A stretch of 16,411 nucleotides of DNA, taken from Spongospora subterranea (taxonomy: Eukaryota > Endomyxa > Phytomyxea > Plasmodiophorida > Plasmodiophoridae). The position numbers were made by a program, and so were the translations under genes. Position 1 is the stretch's first letter. Every line of letters begins with the position of its first letter. The notes below the pieces were generated by a model. That model saw only the letters and a program-made list of their open reading frames with translations, did not search any database and was not told the DNA's origin. Below are positions 1-7,701 of this stretch, in pieces. The DNA lies in the NCBI GenBank assembly GCA_900404475.1, contig OUQQ01000478.1, forward strand, positions 1 through 16,411, written 5' to 3'.

Positions 1-175
1 GTTGCAACCGTTTCGGTCGACGTCCCCGAAGCGTCAGGCAGCCCATTCGGTTCTCCCCTCGCCAGCCCCATCACCATCCACCCGGCGAAGGCGCACCGTC
101 CCGACGCCAGTCGTCAACGTGTGCGCGGAAAATAATGGAATGGAAGAGGAATGTCGGGATTTATTGGCTCAATAG
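1..175 (+). CDS. Possible 3' end of a gene entering from the left (frame uncertain)
   Basis: The GC-rich left edge is open in all three plus frames, which suggests the tail of a coding exon. The frame starting at base 2 runs 57 codons to TAG at 173-175 and ends with the residues ENNGMEEECRDLLAQ. The frame starting at base 1 runs 44 codons to TAA at 133-135 and is rich in Pro and Ser. Neither matches a family I recognise, and openness alone is weak evidence in GC-rich DNA. Composition drops to AT-rich after about 135, as expected for a 3' UTR before the tRNA gene. The sequence left of the window would decide the frame. Confidence 0.3.
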   Translation, partial: LQPFRSTSPKRQAAHSVLPSPAPSPSTRRRRTVPTPVVNVCAENNGMEEECRDLLAQ

Positions 176-231
176 AGTCATGAAGAGTCAACAATAGTTT
201 AGTGAATAACGACGAAAAGATCGACAACATT

Positions 232-305
232 GGGGGGTTAGTGTAGTTGGTCATCACGTGTCGTTTGCAACGACAAGGTCGCGGTTTCGAATACCGCACT
301 CTCCA
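232..305 (+). tRNA. tRNA-Ala (anticodon UGC)
   Basis: A full 74-nt cloverleaf can be folded. The acceptor stem GGGGGGT (232-238) pairs with ACTCTCC (298-304), with two G-U pairs, and the discriminator is A305. The D arm starts at 241, with three Watson-Crick pairs and a T-T at the fourth position. The anticodon stem TGTCG/CGACA encloses loop TTTGCAA (264-270), so the anticodon is TGC at 266-268 and reads GCA. The T stem GCGGT/ACCGC is perfect around loop TTCGAAT. The third acceptor pair is G-U, which is the classical alanine identity element (G3-U70). No intron is present. The T arm serves as the B box, and a TTTT run at 310-313 is a suitable RNA polymerase III terminator. CCA is not encoded, as normal for nuclear tRNAs. 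Confidence 0.93.
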
Positions 306-309
306 TTCA

Positions 310-313
310 TTTT
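310..313 (+). terminator. RNA polymerase III terminator of tRNA-Ala
   Basis: A run of four T residues lies five bases after the tRNA discriminator base, the usual position and minimum length for a Pol III stop. Confidence 0.6.
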
Positions 314-583
314 GTTCGTTTCAGACTGAGCACTGAACTTCACGAATTTTTAATACAGTACAAAGTTGATCGAATTGTTCAAAACTTGATCCACGGTTTT
401 TACATTGAATATTCAGAGCTAAGGCGCCGCCCTCATCGATTGTTTTTTGTCCTCTCCATTGTTTTTGAATCGATTCTGTATCTGATGTGAACGTCCGTCG
501 CTTAGAACATTGATATCCCCAGAGAATGATGCGTCTTTTCATTGGAGAATTGTTCCTGAACTGTTCAAGGACCACGAAAACTG

Positions 584-859
584 ATGCGATCGGCCCTTCT
601 GGTCGCTGTCGTGCGCCCGCTGAGCTTGGCTAGACCGTTTCCCGTCGTATCAAGCCTCAGTGATGCGTCGCCCTCGTAATTCATCCAATGGGTCTTCTCC
701 CCAAGCGCCACCTCCAACGCCAGACCTCTTCAAGATTTTTCAACAAAGGCGAGGAGGGGCCCATCGACCCATAACGACTACAGGCCCATGGATATGGGGG
801 GGAACAGCCTGGACAAATTCAACGAAATAACGACAAACGACCAAAACAGCCCGTTCTGA
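584..859 (+). CDS. Predicted small protein with mitochondrial-type N-terminus (two exons)
   Basis: ATG at 584 opens MRSALLVAVVRPLSLARPF, which has Arg, Leu, Ser and Ala but no acidic residues, as in mitochondrial presequences. The frame meets TAA at 677-679, inside a plausible donor (CCCTC/GTAATT). With donor at 676 and acceptor CGCCAG ending at 723, a 48-bp intron is removed and the same frame continues from 724 to TGA at 857-859, giving 75 residues. The intron length fits others in this window. The second exon is hydrophilic and ends in the residues NDQNSPF. An acceptor ending at 705 also keeps frame but makes a 30-bp intron, which seems too short. I do not recognise the family. The assignment rests on the splice signals and on the presequence-like start. 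Confidence 0.42.
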
Positions 860-1215
860 GGATTTTCAAGAAAGGTCATTGAAACGGAGCAAAAACAGCA
901 GCGACTCGCCGATTCTGTCAATCAAACGTTTTTGGGGCAACGGGCGACACCCTAGAAATAGAATTTCGATCGCGTTGGACTCGAAGAACAATTTTGCCAA
1001 TCGTAAAAACGGGAATATATATTGCCCGCAACGAACGACCATGATCAGATCAGGACCGCCGTTCAACAATCATAAATCCGATCAGATGGCGCGTCGCTGG
1101 CATCATATTATTGCTGAGTTATGGCGATCAATGAAATGGGAATGAAACGACACGAATATGGGAGATATTTTGAACAAAATTAGAACAACGAAATCGTCTT
1201 GAAGAAACGATCGGT
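860..1215. other. Intergenic stretch, nothing recognised
   Basis: This 356-bp stretch is moderately AT-rich and lies between the small presequence-like gene and the stop codon of the METTL22-like gene. Short open frames occur on both strands but lack ATG starts, splice support or family resemblance. It presumably holds the two facing 3' ends. Confidence 0.5.
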
Positions 1216-2106
1216 TCAATCGGGGTGTGATGGAATTAATTCGAATACGATCGATGACGATGATCTGGGTATAGAGAGACACGTCGGGATCCGATCGGGA
1301 TCGAACATCACCAGCTTCAGCCCCGACCTGCTCAGACACTCGTCGAACCAGTCCATGGCGCAATCGCCCACACTCATTGTCGATATCAGGAAATTCAATC
1401 GCGATTCGTTCGCCATTATGACGCGTGTAGTCGGCGATGTCTCCAGAACCAGCTTCACCAATGACACCAGCGCCGACGTCAACGCGCAGTCGAATATCAT
1501 ATCACACGCGATCACGTAATCGATCTCGCCCTGGAGTAGCGCCAGATCCGGCTCGAACACGTCCAGATCAACGACCGAGATCTGGTCCGACGCGACCGCG
1601 TTCTGGCGAATGTTGTCGGTGCACAATCGCCGAACGGCGTCGTCATGATCGCTGGCGATGAACCGTCGGGTGAACGGGCCGATCGCGACCGCCACCAATC
1701 CGGGACCCGACCCGATCTCCAATATCGTCCGGCGGCGAAGGTCGGCGAGGCCGATCCGGGCCACGATCCAGTCGACGACGAGCTGGGAACAGGGCCAGAC
1801 CTGCAAACCGGATCGGGCAACGTCCGTCATGGACGACACCCGCATCGTGAAACCGTATTCGCCATCGCCATCGATCGCCATCTCCACCCGGATCGTCTCA
1901 TCGACCTGGTTGATCTCCGAATCGCGATCGGACGCGATCTCCATCAATAACTCCGGAACAATTCTCGATCGCCAATGTCGATCTCCGACCTGAACAACGG
2001 GTGTCGCGTTGTGTGTGGTTGGTGTGTCGAGATCATGGCGCTGGCGGGTTTCGGCGATTATCGCATTGCTGGGGTGGGCACGCGATCGTTCACCCACCGA
2101 TCCCAT
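1216..2106 (-). CDS. METTL22: METTL22-like protein lysine methyltransferase
   Basis: This is a single-exon seven-beta-strand S-adenosylmethionine-dependent methyltransferase of 296 residues from ATG at 2106. The segment GLQVWPCSQLVVDWI precedes motif I, LEIGSGPGL (about residues 129-137). An acidic residue pair after strand 2 follows (ASDHDD), then ACDMIFD at the position of the family's catalytic-loop motif, and a MANESRLNF segment late in the domain. The QVW box and the (S/N)E(K/S)RLNF segment are what point to METTL22 rather than other FAM86/METTL21 relatives. Human METTL22 is known to methylate a lysine of Kin17, and that role here is inference. The protein is shorter than the human one (about 400 aa), mostly at the N-terminus. 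An internal ATG at 1944 would leave the whole domain and widen the gap to the divergent gene, so the start is uncertain. Confidence 0.8.
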   Translation of the reverse strand: MGSVGERSRAHPSNAIIAETRQRHDLDTPTTHNATPVVQVGDRHWRSRIVPELLMEIASDRDSEINQVDETIRVEMAIDGDGEYGFTMRVSSMTDVARSGLQVWPCSQLVVDWIVARIGLADLRRRTILEIGSGPGLVAVAIGPFTRRFIASDHDDAVRRLCTDNIRQNAVASDQISVVDLDVFEPDLALLQGEIDYVIACDMIFDCALTSALVSLVKLVLETSPTTRVIMANESRLNFLISTMSVGDCAMDWFDECLSRSGLKLVMFDPDRIPTCLSIPRSSSSIVFELIPSHPD

Positions 2107-2129
2107 TCGACCTAGGGTCCCGCCAGCCA

Positions 2130-2967
2130 ATGGATGACGATCGCGATCTGATCCAGAAAATGGTCTCCGAGACGTTCACGAAGCTGAAAGGCGGACGACC
2201 TCATCTGACCAAAGCCGATATTCGTCGGGCCATGAAAGACGTAATCTGTCGTTTTTCAAACAATCTCGAATTTCGCCGAAAAAACTTGTTGTTGTTTTGT
2301 TTCCGGTTCAGTTTAATTCGATCGGGTGTGAACTTGAGGGATTAGCGGCGTCGTTGTATAACGATCTGAGCGTGGGGAAGGACGAAGACGAGTTCATCGT
2401 CTTGCCCGACTGGCTCGACTTCTTCCGGCGAATGTACCTGAGGTCGAAGATCCGGGTGGAGGACGTGGCGATGATGAACGTGGTCCTGGGGATCTGGCCC
2501 TTGGACGAACAGATCAAGACCGAATGGTGCAAGATCTACTACTCGATCCAGGCCCTGGACGCCCCGACCGTGGCCCATCTCATCAAGGCGACTGAAGCCG
2601 TTCTCGACGTCGACAACAGCGAGGTGAGTCGCCGTTTTCGACCTGTATCGCCGAACACGCCATCACACGACGATGTCGACAGGAAGCGGAAGACATCGTT
2701 GAAGACATTCTATACGCGTTTATTCCCGATTATGTGGAAAATCGCGTTCTGACAATGGTAAAACCGATTCTGGTTTTGGGTTTTTTGGGGGAATCTGATC
2801 GGTTCTGGGTCCAGTCGGAATGGCTGGGGTTCTGGGCCAGATTGGCGATCGAGGAACCACTGCCGACGATCGTCCAGTTCCCGGCCATTCGTCGGGCGAT
2901 CGCCCGCGTCCGCCCGACCACCCAGAAATCGGTGGAGACGGCGCCGATCGACCACGACGAGAAATGA
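2130..2967 (+). CDS. EF-hand-like (degenerate calmodulin-fold) hypothetical protein, four exons
   Basis: Exons are 2130-2240, 2312-2623, 2683-2757 and 2815-2967. The three introns of 71, 59 and 57 bp are all phase 0 and have GT..AG ends (GAC/GTAATC, GAG/GTGAGT, ATG/GTAAAA donors; CAG or GACAG acceptors). The product is 216 residues. The helical pattern suggests two EF-hand pairs: an N-terminal one with LTKADIRRAMKD and VLPDWLDFFRRMY, and a C-terminal one with IVEDILYAFIPDYVENRVLT and SEWLGFWARL. The Ca-binding loops lack the spaced acidic residues, so Ca binding is doubtful. I do not recognise a named family, so the fold is inference from pattern. The gene is divergent from METTL22, with only 23 bp between the outermost ATGs, and converges with the RasGAP gene about 90 bp downstream. 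Confidence 0.75.
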
Positions 2968-3058
2968 CCCCAATCGATCGTCGTCCCCAACGTCGGCTGT
3001 TGTTAGCGAAAATATACATTATCGATCATGTTCCTGTGTCGTGGTTGTGTATTGGAGT

Positions 3059-4840
3059 CTAACGATCGGGACCGGGTTCGATCGTGATGAACGGGCTGGA
3101 CGCCTCGTGATCCATGACGAACTGCATCTGCCGGACCAGCAATCGCATCTCCTCGATCCGGTCTTCCCAGACCTTGATGACGGGGCCCGCGTCCTCGAAC
3201 ACGAACCGGATCGGGGCGCCCGGCTCGACCAACGCCAGCTCCAGGGCGTCGTCGCCCACGATCTTCACTCGGTCGACCTTCTCGATGGGGTATTGCGCCA
3301 ACGGCATCGCCAGCCGATCGCCTTGCTGCTCGCTCTTCCGCTCTTTGTAGACGAACAGCGACTCGTGCAGGGGCGACAGGACCAGGAACCGCCGATGGCG
3401 CTCGTGGCGCACGTGGCCGCGCAGGGCGTCGGCCAGTAGCGCCATGGCGTCCGGGTAGTTGCTCAGCAGCTCGAGGTATTCGGCGATCCGCGCCAGCGAC
3501 GAGATCTTCCTGGTGATGATGTAGGAGCGGATCGGGGCGTTGAACCGGCGCGACAGGCGCTTGACGTCGGAGCGGGATCGGGTGTGGGACGGGTTCTGGT
3601 CGATGAACATGGCGTAGAACGCCTTGAGCTGCGGGATCACCTGCACGATCAGCGGGTTCGCGTCCTGCATGAACGCCTCCTTGTCGCCGAACTCGTGCAG
3701 GCTGGCCGCCGACTGGACCAGCTTCGTCAGCAGGACCAGGTTCCGTTTGGCCTTGGGCGTCAGGTTCTTGACCCCGATCGGGCAGGCGATCGCCGGACAC
3801 ACGAACCGCAGGAACAGCAGGTTCGATATCCCGATCCATCCGCACGATGGGAATTTCGCCTGAACCAAATCCATTGAGCACCAGCAACGACACTCAAAAA
3901 ACGAAACCAAAACGAATGAAAAATCGAATCCGTTTTTCGGACAATAATTTCCAGATCGAAAACATCGTGAAAACGGATCACCGACTTCGATCGCCGAATT
4001 GACGATTTTGCACATCATTGAGAAGGTGGCGGGAACATCGGCGATCACATCGCGCAGCAGATCGAGACCCGATTCGCACAATCGCGTCAGGTTCTGGGCG
4101 CGAACTCTCGGGTCCTTCTCCAGGACCGGGTCGATCTCGAACGACGCGTCGGCGGCGACGATGGCGCGCACGATCGGCGTCACCGACAGCGACACGATGT
4201 TCTGGCCGAACGCCTTCGAACACAGCGTCAGGAGGCGTGTGGCGTGGCTGTTCTTCCTGAACAGGTCGGCCGAGTCGCCGATCCCGCCCAGCTCATGGCG
4301 CAACGCCGGGTCCAGGATCTGCTTCATCATCGCCTCCTCGCGGAACAGGTTCACGGTCGAGAAGACGAGCGTGTTGGAGGCGTCGGGCGTCAGGCCGATG
4401 ATGGCCCCGATGCCGGCGCTCATGAACGTCGAGATGAACGCGTTCGGGCTGGCCTCGATCCGGTTGTAGAGATTGGGCAATCGTCGGCTACGTAGAATGG
4501 TGTCGTTCAGGTTCCCGACCAGTAAATGCGATTCGACGAAGGCGTTTTTCTCGTCGGGGTCGTCGTCGTCCGACGACTTACTGAGCTCGTCGGTGATGTC
4601 GTTGGCCAGCTTGATCTGGAACGTTTTCGTGTTCTGAATGTGGAGGCTGATCGAGTTCAGGCGCTTGGCGTTGGCCAACGACAACGGGTCGAACGACTCC
4701 AGGGTGGCGATCGCGTCCGGGTCGGGGTCCAGGGCGAAATCCTCGGCGATCGCGTCCGTGCGTTGAATGGCGGCGATCGTTCGCCGCTGCACCCGCGACA
4801 TTTTCTCGGCGACCGCCTTCTCATACGACGGCGACGACAT
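3059..4840 (-). CDS. Ras GTPase-activating protein with C-terminal PH-like domain
   Basis: ATG is at 4840 and TAG at 3059-3061. The RasGAP domain spans roughly residues 105-390. It includes an LFREEAMMKQ segment near 165-174, the arginine-finger loop DLFRKNSHATR with the likely catalytic Arg at 195, and the family signature FLRFVCPAI. About residues 437-540 resemble a PH domain: a basic start, RFLVLSPLHESLFVY, and a closing helix KVWEDRIEEMRLL. Known family role is accelerating GTP hydrolysis by Ras at membranes, with the Arg finger completing the active site. The frame stays open through 3860-3985, which encodes a Cys/Phe-rich insert interrupting the domain. It begins at GAA/GTCGGT and ends GGTTCAG, so I read it as an in-frame 126-bp intron. 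Exons are then 4840-3986 and 3859-3059, giving 551 aa. Which RasGAP subfamily it belongs to is unclear. Confidence 0.85.
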   Translation of the reverse strand: MSSPSYEKAVAEKMSRVQRRTIAAIQRTDAIAEDFALDPDPDAIATLESFDPLSLANAKRLNSISLHIQNTKTFQIKLANDITDELSKSSDDDDPDEKNAFVESHLLVGNLNDTILRSRRLPNLYNRIEASPNAFISTFMSAGIGAIIGLTPDASNTLVFSTVNLFREEAMMKQILDPALRHELGGIGDSADLFRKNSHATRLLTLCSKAFGQNIVSLSVTPIVRAIVAADASFEIDPVLEKDPRVRAQNLTRLCESGLDLLRDVIADVPATFSMMCKIVNSAIEVGDPFSRCFRSGNYCPKNGFDFSFVLVSFFECRCWCSMDLVQAKFPSCGWIGISNLLFLRFVCPAIACPIGVKNLTPKAKRNLVLLTKLVQSAASLHEFGDKEAFMQDANPLIVQVIPQLKAFYAMFIDQNPSHTRSRSDVKRLSRRFNAPIRSYIITRKISSLARIAEYLELLSNYPDAMALLADALRGHVRHERHRRFLVLSPLHESLFVYKERKSEQQGDRLAMPLAQYPIEKVDRVKIVGDDALELALVEPGAPIRFVFEDAGPVIKVWEDRIEEMRLLVRQMQFVMDHEASSPFITIEPGPDR

Positions 4841-4917
4841 TTGCTCCTATGGGTTCATCGACTATCGGTTGTGTCAGATCGTGATCCAGTGTACCCCAAA
4901 TTGAGGGGACTTGGCAG

Positions 4918-6099
4918 TTAATGTATTAGATATATCGACGGGGGTGTTATCGGCGGCGCGAACATTCGGGGGCGGCGCGAACATTCGGGGGCGGCGCTAT
5001 GAATAAGAGCTGGCCGGGCCATTCTTTGGGAAATACCTGTGAACAGGCGAGCGTCAAAAAACGATCGACGATGATAAGAGCGTTTAGGGCAACCGCACAT
5101 CGACACGTCGAAGTCTTCGTGATCGGTGAGTTCCTCGATCTCCTCCTGCGAGTCGTGCTGGTCGACGGCGTGGTCGCCGACCGCTTCCAATCCGTCGAAC
5201 ACGATCCCGGCTTTGGCGACATCGTCCTAATACACAGCATCGTCCCGATATCAGATCCCCGATGGTGTGTGTGTGTGTGTGTGTGTTGCCCCGGGCGATC
5301 GCACCTTGATCTTCATCTGCTCCAGATTGTGTTTCTGCAGGTTGAGTTCCGGCGCGCGCGCCATCGAATGGCGTTGGCGAAACCACGGGACACAGGTCGA
5401 AATCGTCTCCTTGACTTTTTTGGCCGCCTCGTCCAGATCGTCCCTGAGTTTGGCCCCGTTCTCCTCGAAGAAGTGATTCTCCAGCTCGGGGTGGACCCTC
5501 AGGAAAACATCTTGCCAGAACTTCACGCCCAGAACCGCCGTCTCAAGGTGGATCTGGAACTCGAAAATGGGCCAAACCAGGACCGGGTAATAACGGAGCG
5601 CGTTCCTGAACTCGATCATGTCCAGGCGATCGTCGTGCTTCTCGTCGTAGAGTTCGATGGCGGCGTCGGCGTCCATCGGAGACATTGATTCCGGTCCATG
5701 GGCGGTCTCGACCAGCAGCCGGAGATTTTCGCCATCGATGTAGCCCGTGTCGTTGGCGTCGAACAAGGAGAACATGTACTCGCAGAGACGATCGTGGGTG
5801 AGGAGGTTGATCCGGGCCAAGGCGATCATCCACTCAACGAAGTTCCAATGATTGTCGCCGTCGCTATCGATATCGTCGAACACCATCTCGAGGAAGCGGC
5901 AATGGCGCAGAGCCAGATGGGACAACAGATCGTCCTTGGAAACGGCGCCCTTCTTCGACGAGTCCATTTTGCAGAAGCGGTGGAAGAGGCGGCGCAATTC
6001 GGCGTCGGTCAGGTGCATCTCTTCGGCGAGATCACGAAGGACATCGGTTAGCTCGAATGTGACTTTGGCACCGCCGCCGCCACAGCAACAGCAGCACAT
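4918..6099 (-). CDS. EF-hand protein with Cys-rich, possibly acylated N-terminus
   Basis: ATG at 6099 gives MCCCCCGGGG, an N-terminal cysteine cluster typical of palmitoylation-type membrane anchoring (inference). Four EF-hand units follow. Loop 1 is DSSKKGAVSKDD (46-57, degenerate). Loop 2 is DSDGDNHWNFVE (78-89, good Ca ligands). Loop 3 is DANDTGYIDGEN (114-125, lacks the final Glu). Loop 4 is DEKHDDRLDMIE (152-163, plausible). The layout resembles calcineurin-B/CBL-type sensors, with an added helical C-terminus. Exon 1 ends at 5305 after KIK. Intron 5227-5304 (78 bp, contains a GT microsatellite) joins in frame to exon 2 from 5226. The 3' end is ambiguous. The frame stays open to TAA at 4918 (367 aa), but a T-rich tract and CTGTTCACAG at about 5037 look like an acceptor. 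A 70-bp intron 5037-5106 would instead end the protein at 4947 (334 aa). Confidence 0.75.
4952..4997. repeat. 19-bp GC-rich tandem repeat, about 2.3 copies
   Basis: The core GCGCGAACATTCGGGG occurs twice with a 19-bp period (AACATTCGGG at 4961 and 4980), flanked by partial GGCGGCGC units. It lies at the very 3' end of the EF-hand gene's open frame, so whether it is translated depends on the unresolved last exon. Confidence 0.8.
5265..5286. repeat. (GT)11 microsatellite inside an intron
   Basis: Eleven uninterrupted GT dinucleotides (CA on the coding strand) lie inside the 78-bp intron of the EF-hand gene, so they make up more than a quarter of the intron. Confidence 0.95.
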
Positions 6100-6254
6100 G
6101 ATGTGTTCAAAGGGGGCGGCGATATACACAGCATTGGCAGGGTACGATAGTTTGATCTGGGCCCCAGAACGCTACACTCTTGGGCGAATACGAGATGGCG
6201 ACAACAGACGGCAGACAAATTGACTCGGTGGGGGGGAATATCGTTCGAAAACAC

Positions 6255-6947
6255 TTATTGAATATACCTATGGAGGAAACGAACGTGAAAATCGTTCCTG
6301 ATCGTGTCGTTGATGAAGCGTTTCTTGACTAATGGCGCATCCGCCGCCTGGTTCTTGAACACGACATCGTCGTCCCAGCGCCTCTTCACGGTAAATCCAC
6401 CTCCGACGCCAAGGCCTTCTTGGAGCAACGGATTCCCTCGCAATATTGTCGAATCGGATTGTGCCTTCTCGTCTTCCTGAAATTCAATCTCCTTCCTCAG
6501 GCGCTCCGCCTCGCGTTCCGCCTTGATCCTTTCCAATTCCGCCAGCAATTCCGCTTCATCATCGTCCTCATCGTCGTCGTCGCTGCTCGATCCACTATTT
6601 GAGCTGCTATCGCTATCATCAGCGTCGTCATAATCGTCAATCTGCGGTTTGGGCGCCTCGATTGGGAGGGGCGGGACATCTGATACCGGCGCCTCAATGA
6701 ACCCTTGTCGTTTCTTCTCGTGTGCGACTTCCTCTGCGAGCAGCGACTCCCGCTGCTCTAACTCCGCCTGCAGATCCCGCTCCATCATCTCCTCGACGCT
6801 GTTCTGCCCGACCTGGCGATATTTCAGCTTGGTCTGGCCGGGCATGTCCTTCGACGAGAACTGCAGCCGCGCCGTACGATACCGATACCCGCCCTGATTG
6901 GCACTGCCAACGGCAGGATGGTAGGTTGGCTTATGCGCCGTCGTCAT
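6255..6947 (-). CDS. CWC15: Spliceosome-associated protein CWC15
   Basis: This is an intronless 230-residue protein, almost exactly the length of human CWC15. The N-terminus MTTAHKPTYHPAVG and the following SSKDMPGQTKLKYRQ are the conserved start of the family. The middle has an acidic/serine tract (about residues 104-135, DDYDD..SSSDDDDEDDDE) leading into an Arg/Glu-rich coiled helix AELLAELERIKAEREAERLR. The C-terminus carries the diagnostic GNPLL, VKRRWDDDVVFKN and KRFINDTIRNDFHVRFLHRYI segments. Known role: a component of the Prp19/CDC5L-associated complex of activated spliceosomes in the nucleus. That fits the intron-bearing genes around it. The start is the only upstream ATG that preserves the conserved N-terminus. 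Confidence 0.96.
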   Translation of the reverse strand: MTTAHKPTYHPAVGSANQGGYRYRTARLQFSSKDMPGQTKLKYRQVGQNSVEEMMERDLQAELEQRESLLAEEVAHEKKRQGFIEAPVSDVPPLPIEAPKPQIDDYDDADDSDSSSNSGSSSDDDDEDDDEAELLAELERIKAEREAERLRKEIEFQEDEKAQSDSTILRGNPLLQEGLGVGGGFTVKRRWDDDVVFKNQAADAPLVKKRFINDTIRNDFHVRFLHRYIQ

Positions 6948-7701
6948 CTCAGATCACCGATCACGATCACCGACAGAACCGATTCAAATAATTAAAATGA
7001 CCAATTGTGATCAACAAAATATGCGCAACTTAGGTTGCACTGGCCGCAAATACTGCGCCACAGAGACATACCAATGAATGTATATTGTGCGCTGTTATGT
7101 AAATTAATTGCGCCGTGGCGCATATTGTTTCTGACAGCGCAGTTTTGTAGCGCCAATCTTTCTCCTTTGTTGATCGAATTATCGATATTATTTTGCCATT
7201 TTGATGGCGCTTTCGCCCATGACATCTTCGGGACTCTGTTTTTGTTTGGTTGTTCCCATATCTCCAGACAACGCTGATTGTCTAACGCTGTACAGCAGGG
7301 GCCTTTCGAGCAGATCTTCCGACATTACCAATCAAATATCGACGTTGGATTTTGTTCGATGGTATTGAGACATTACCAATACCGGTTTCACCATCGATCG
7401 TCGGCCAGCTGCTAATCCCCTCCTCCCGTATTGGTCTTCTTCGGCTTTAAATGGCGAGGTACATTTCGAGATCAACTTTGATTCTGACCGGCGAAAGATC
7501 GGGATCTAACGCCCTTGTTCGCCAAATGATTGTCAATAACCGCCCAAACGTTCCCCATATCTTGATATCATTTACAGTAATACTGTGTGAACCTGATCAA
7601 CACGTTCTGTGACAGATTTCCCTCGATCATCGTCGTTGGATATCGTGTGATCTTTGATCGCGCGACCAACCAACATCTGTGAATTTCGTAATAAATTGGG
7701 T
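6948..7701. other. Intergenic region with GCGC-palindrome cluster and small hairpin
   Basis: This 754-bp region is AT-richer than its neighbours and lies between CWC15's start and the 3' end of the orphan gene. It presumably holds the CWC15 promoter. From about 7020 to 7215 the sequence contains repeated GCGC sites, including the palindrome GCGCC-GT-GGCGC at 7110-7121. A 12-mer GACATTACCAAT occurs twice (about 7321 and 7368). The second copy forms a 7-bp hairpin, GGTATTG/CAATACC with a 9-nt loop. I see no convincing gene or tRNA. Confidence 0.5.

Noticed and set aside
321..575. Minus-strand 84-codon frame after the tRNA
   Set aside because: It begins with GTG, not ATG, and has no recognisable feature or clear splice link.
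879..1145. Plus-strand open frame of 88 codons after the small presequence gene
   Set aside because: No ATG start, a composition unlike the neighbours, and no domain or splice support.
3003..3893. Long alternative minus-strand frame inside the RasGAP gene (about 296 codons, Arg/Pro/Gly rich)
   Set aside because: It is a frame-shifted shadow of the RasGAP exon. Its composition is GC-driven and the overlapping frame carries the family motifs.
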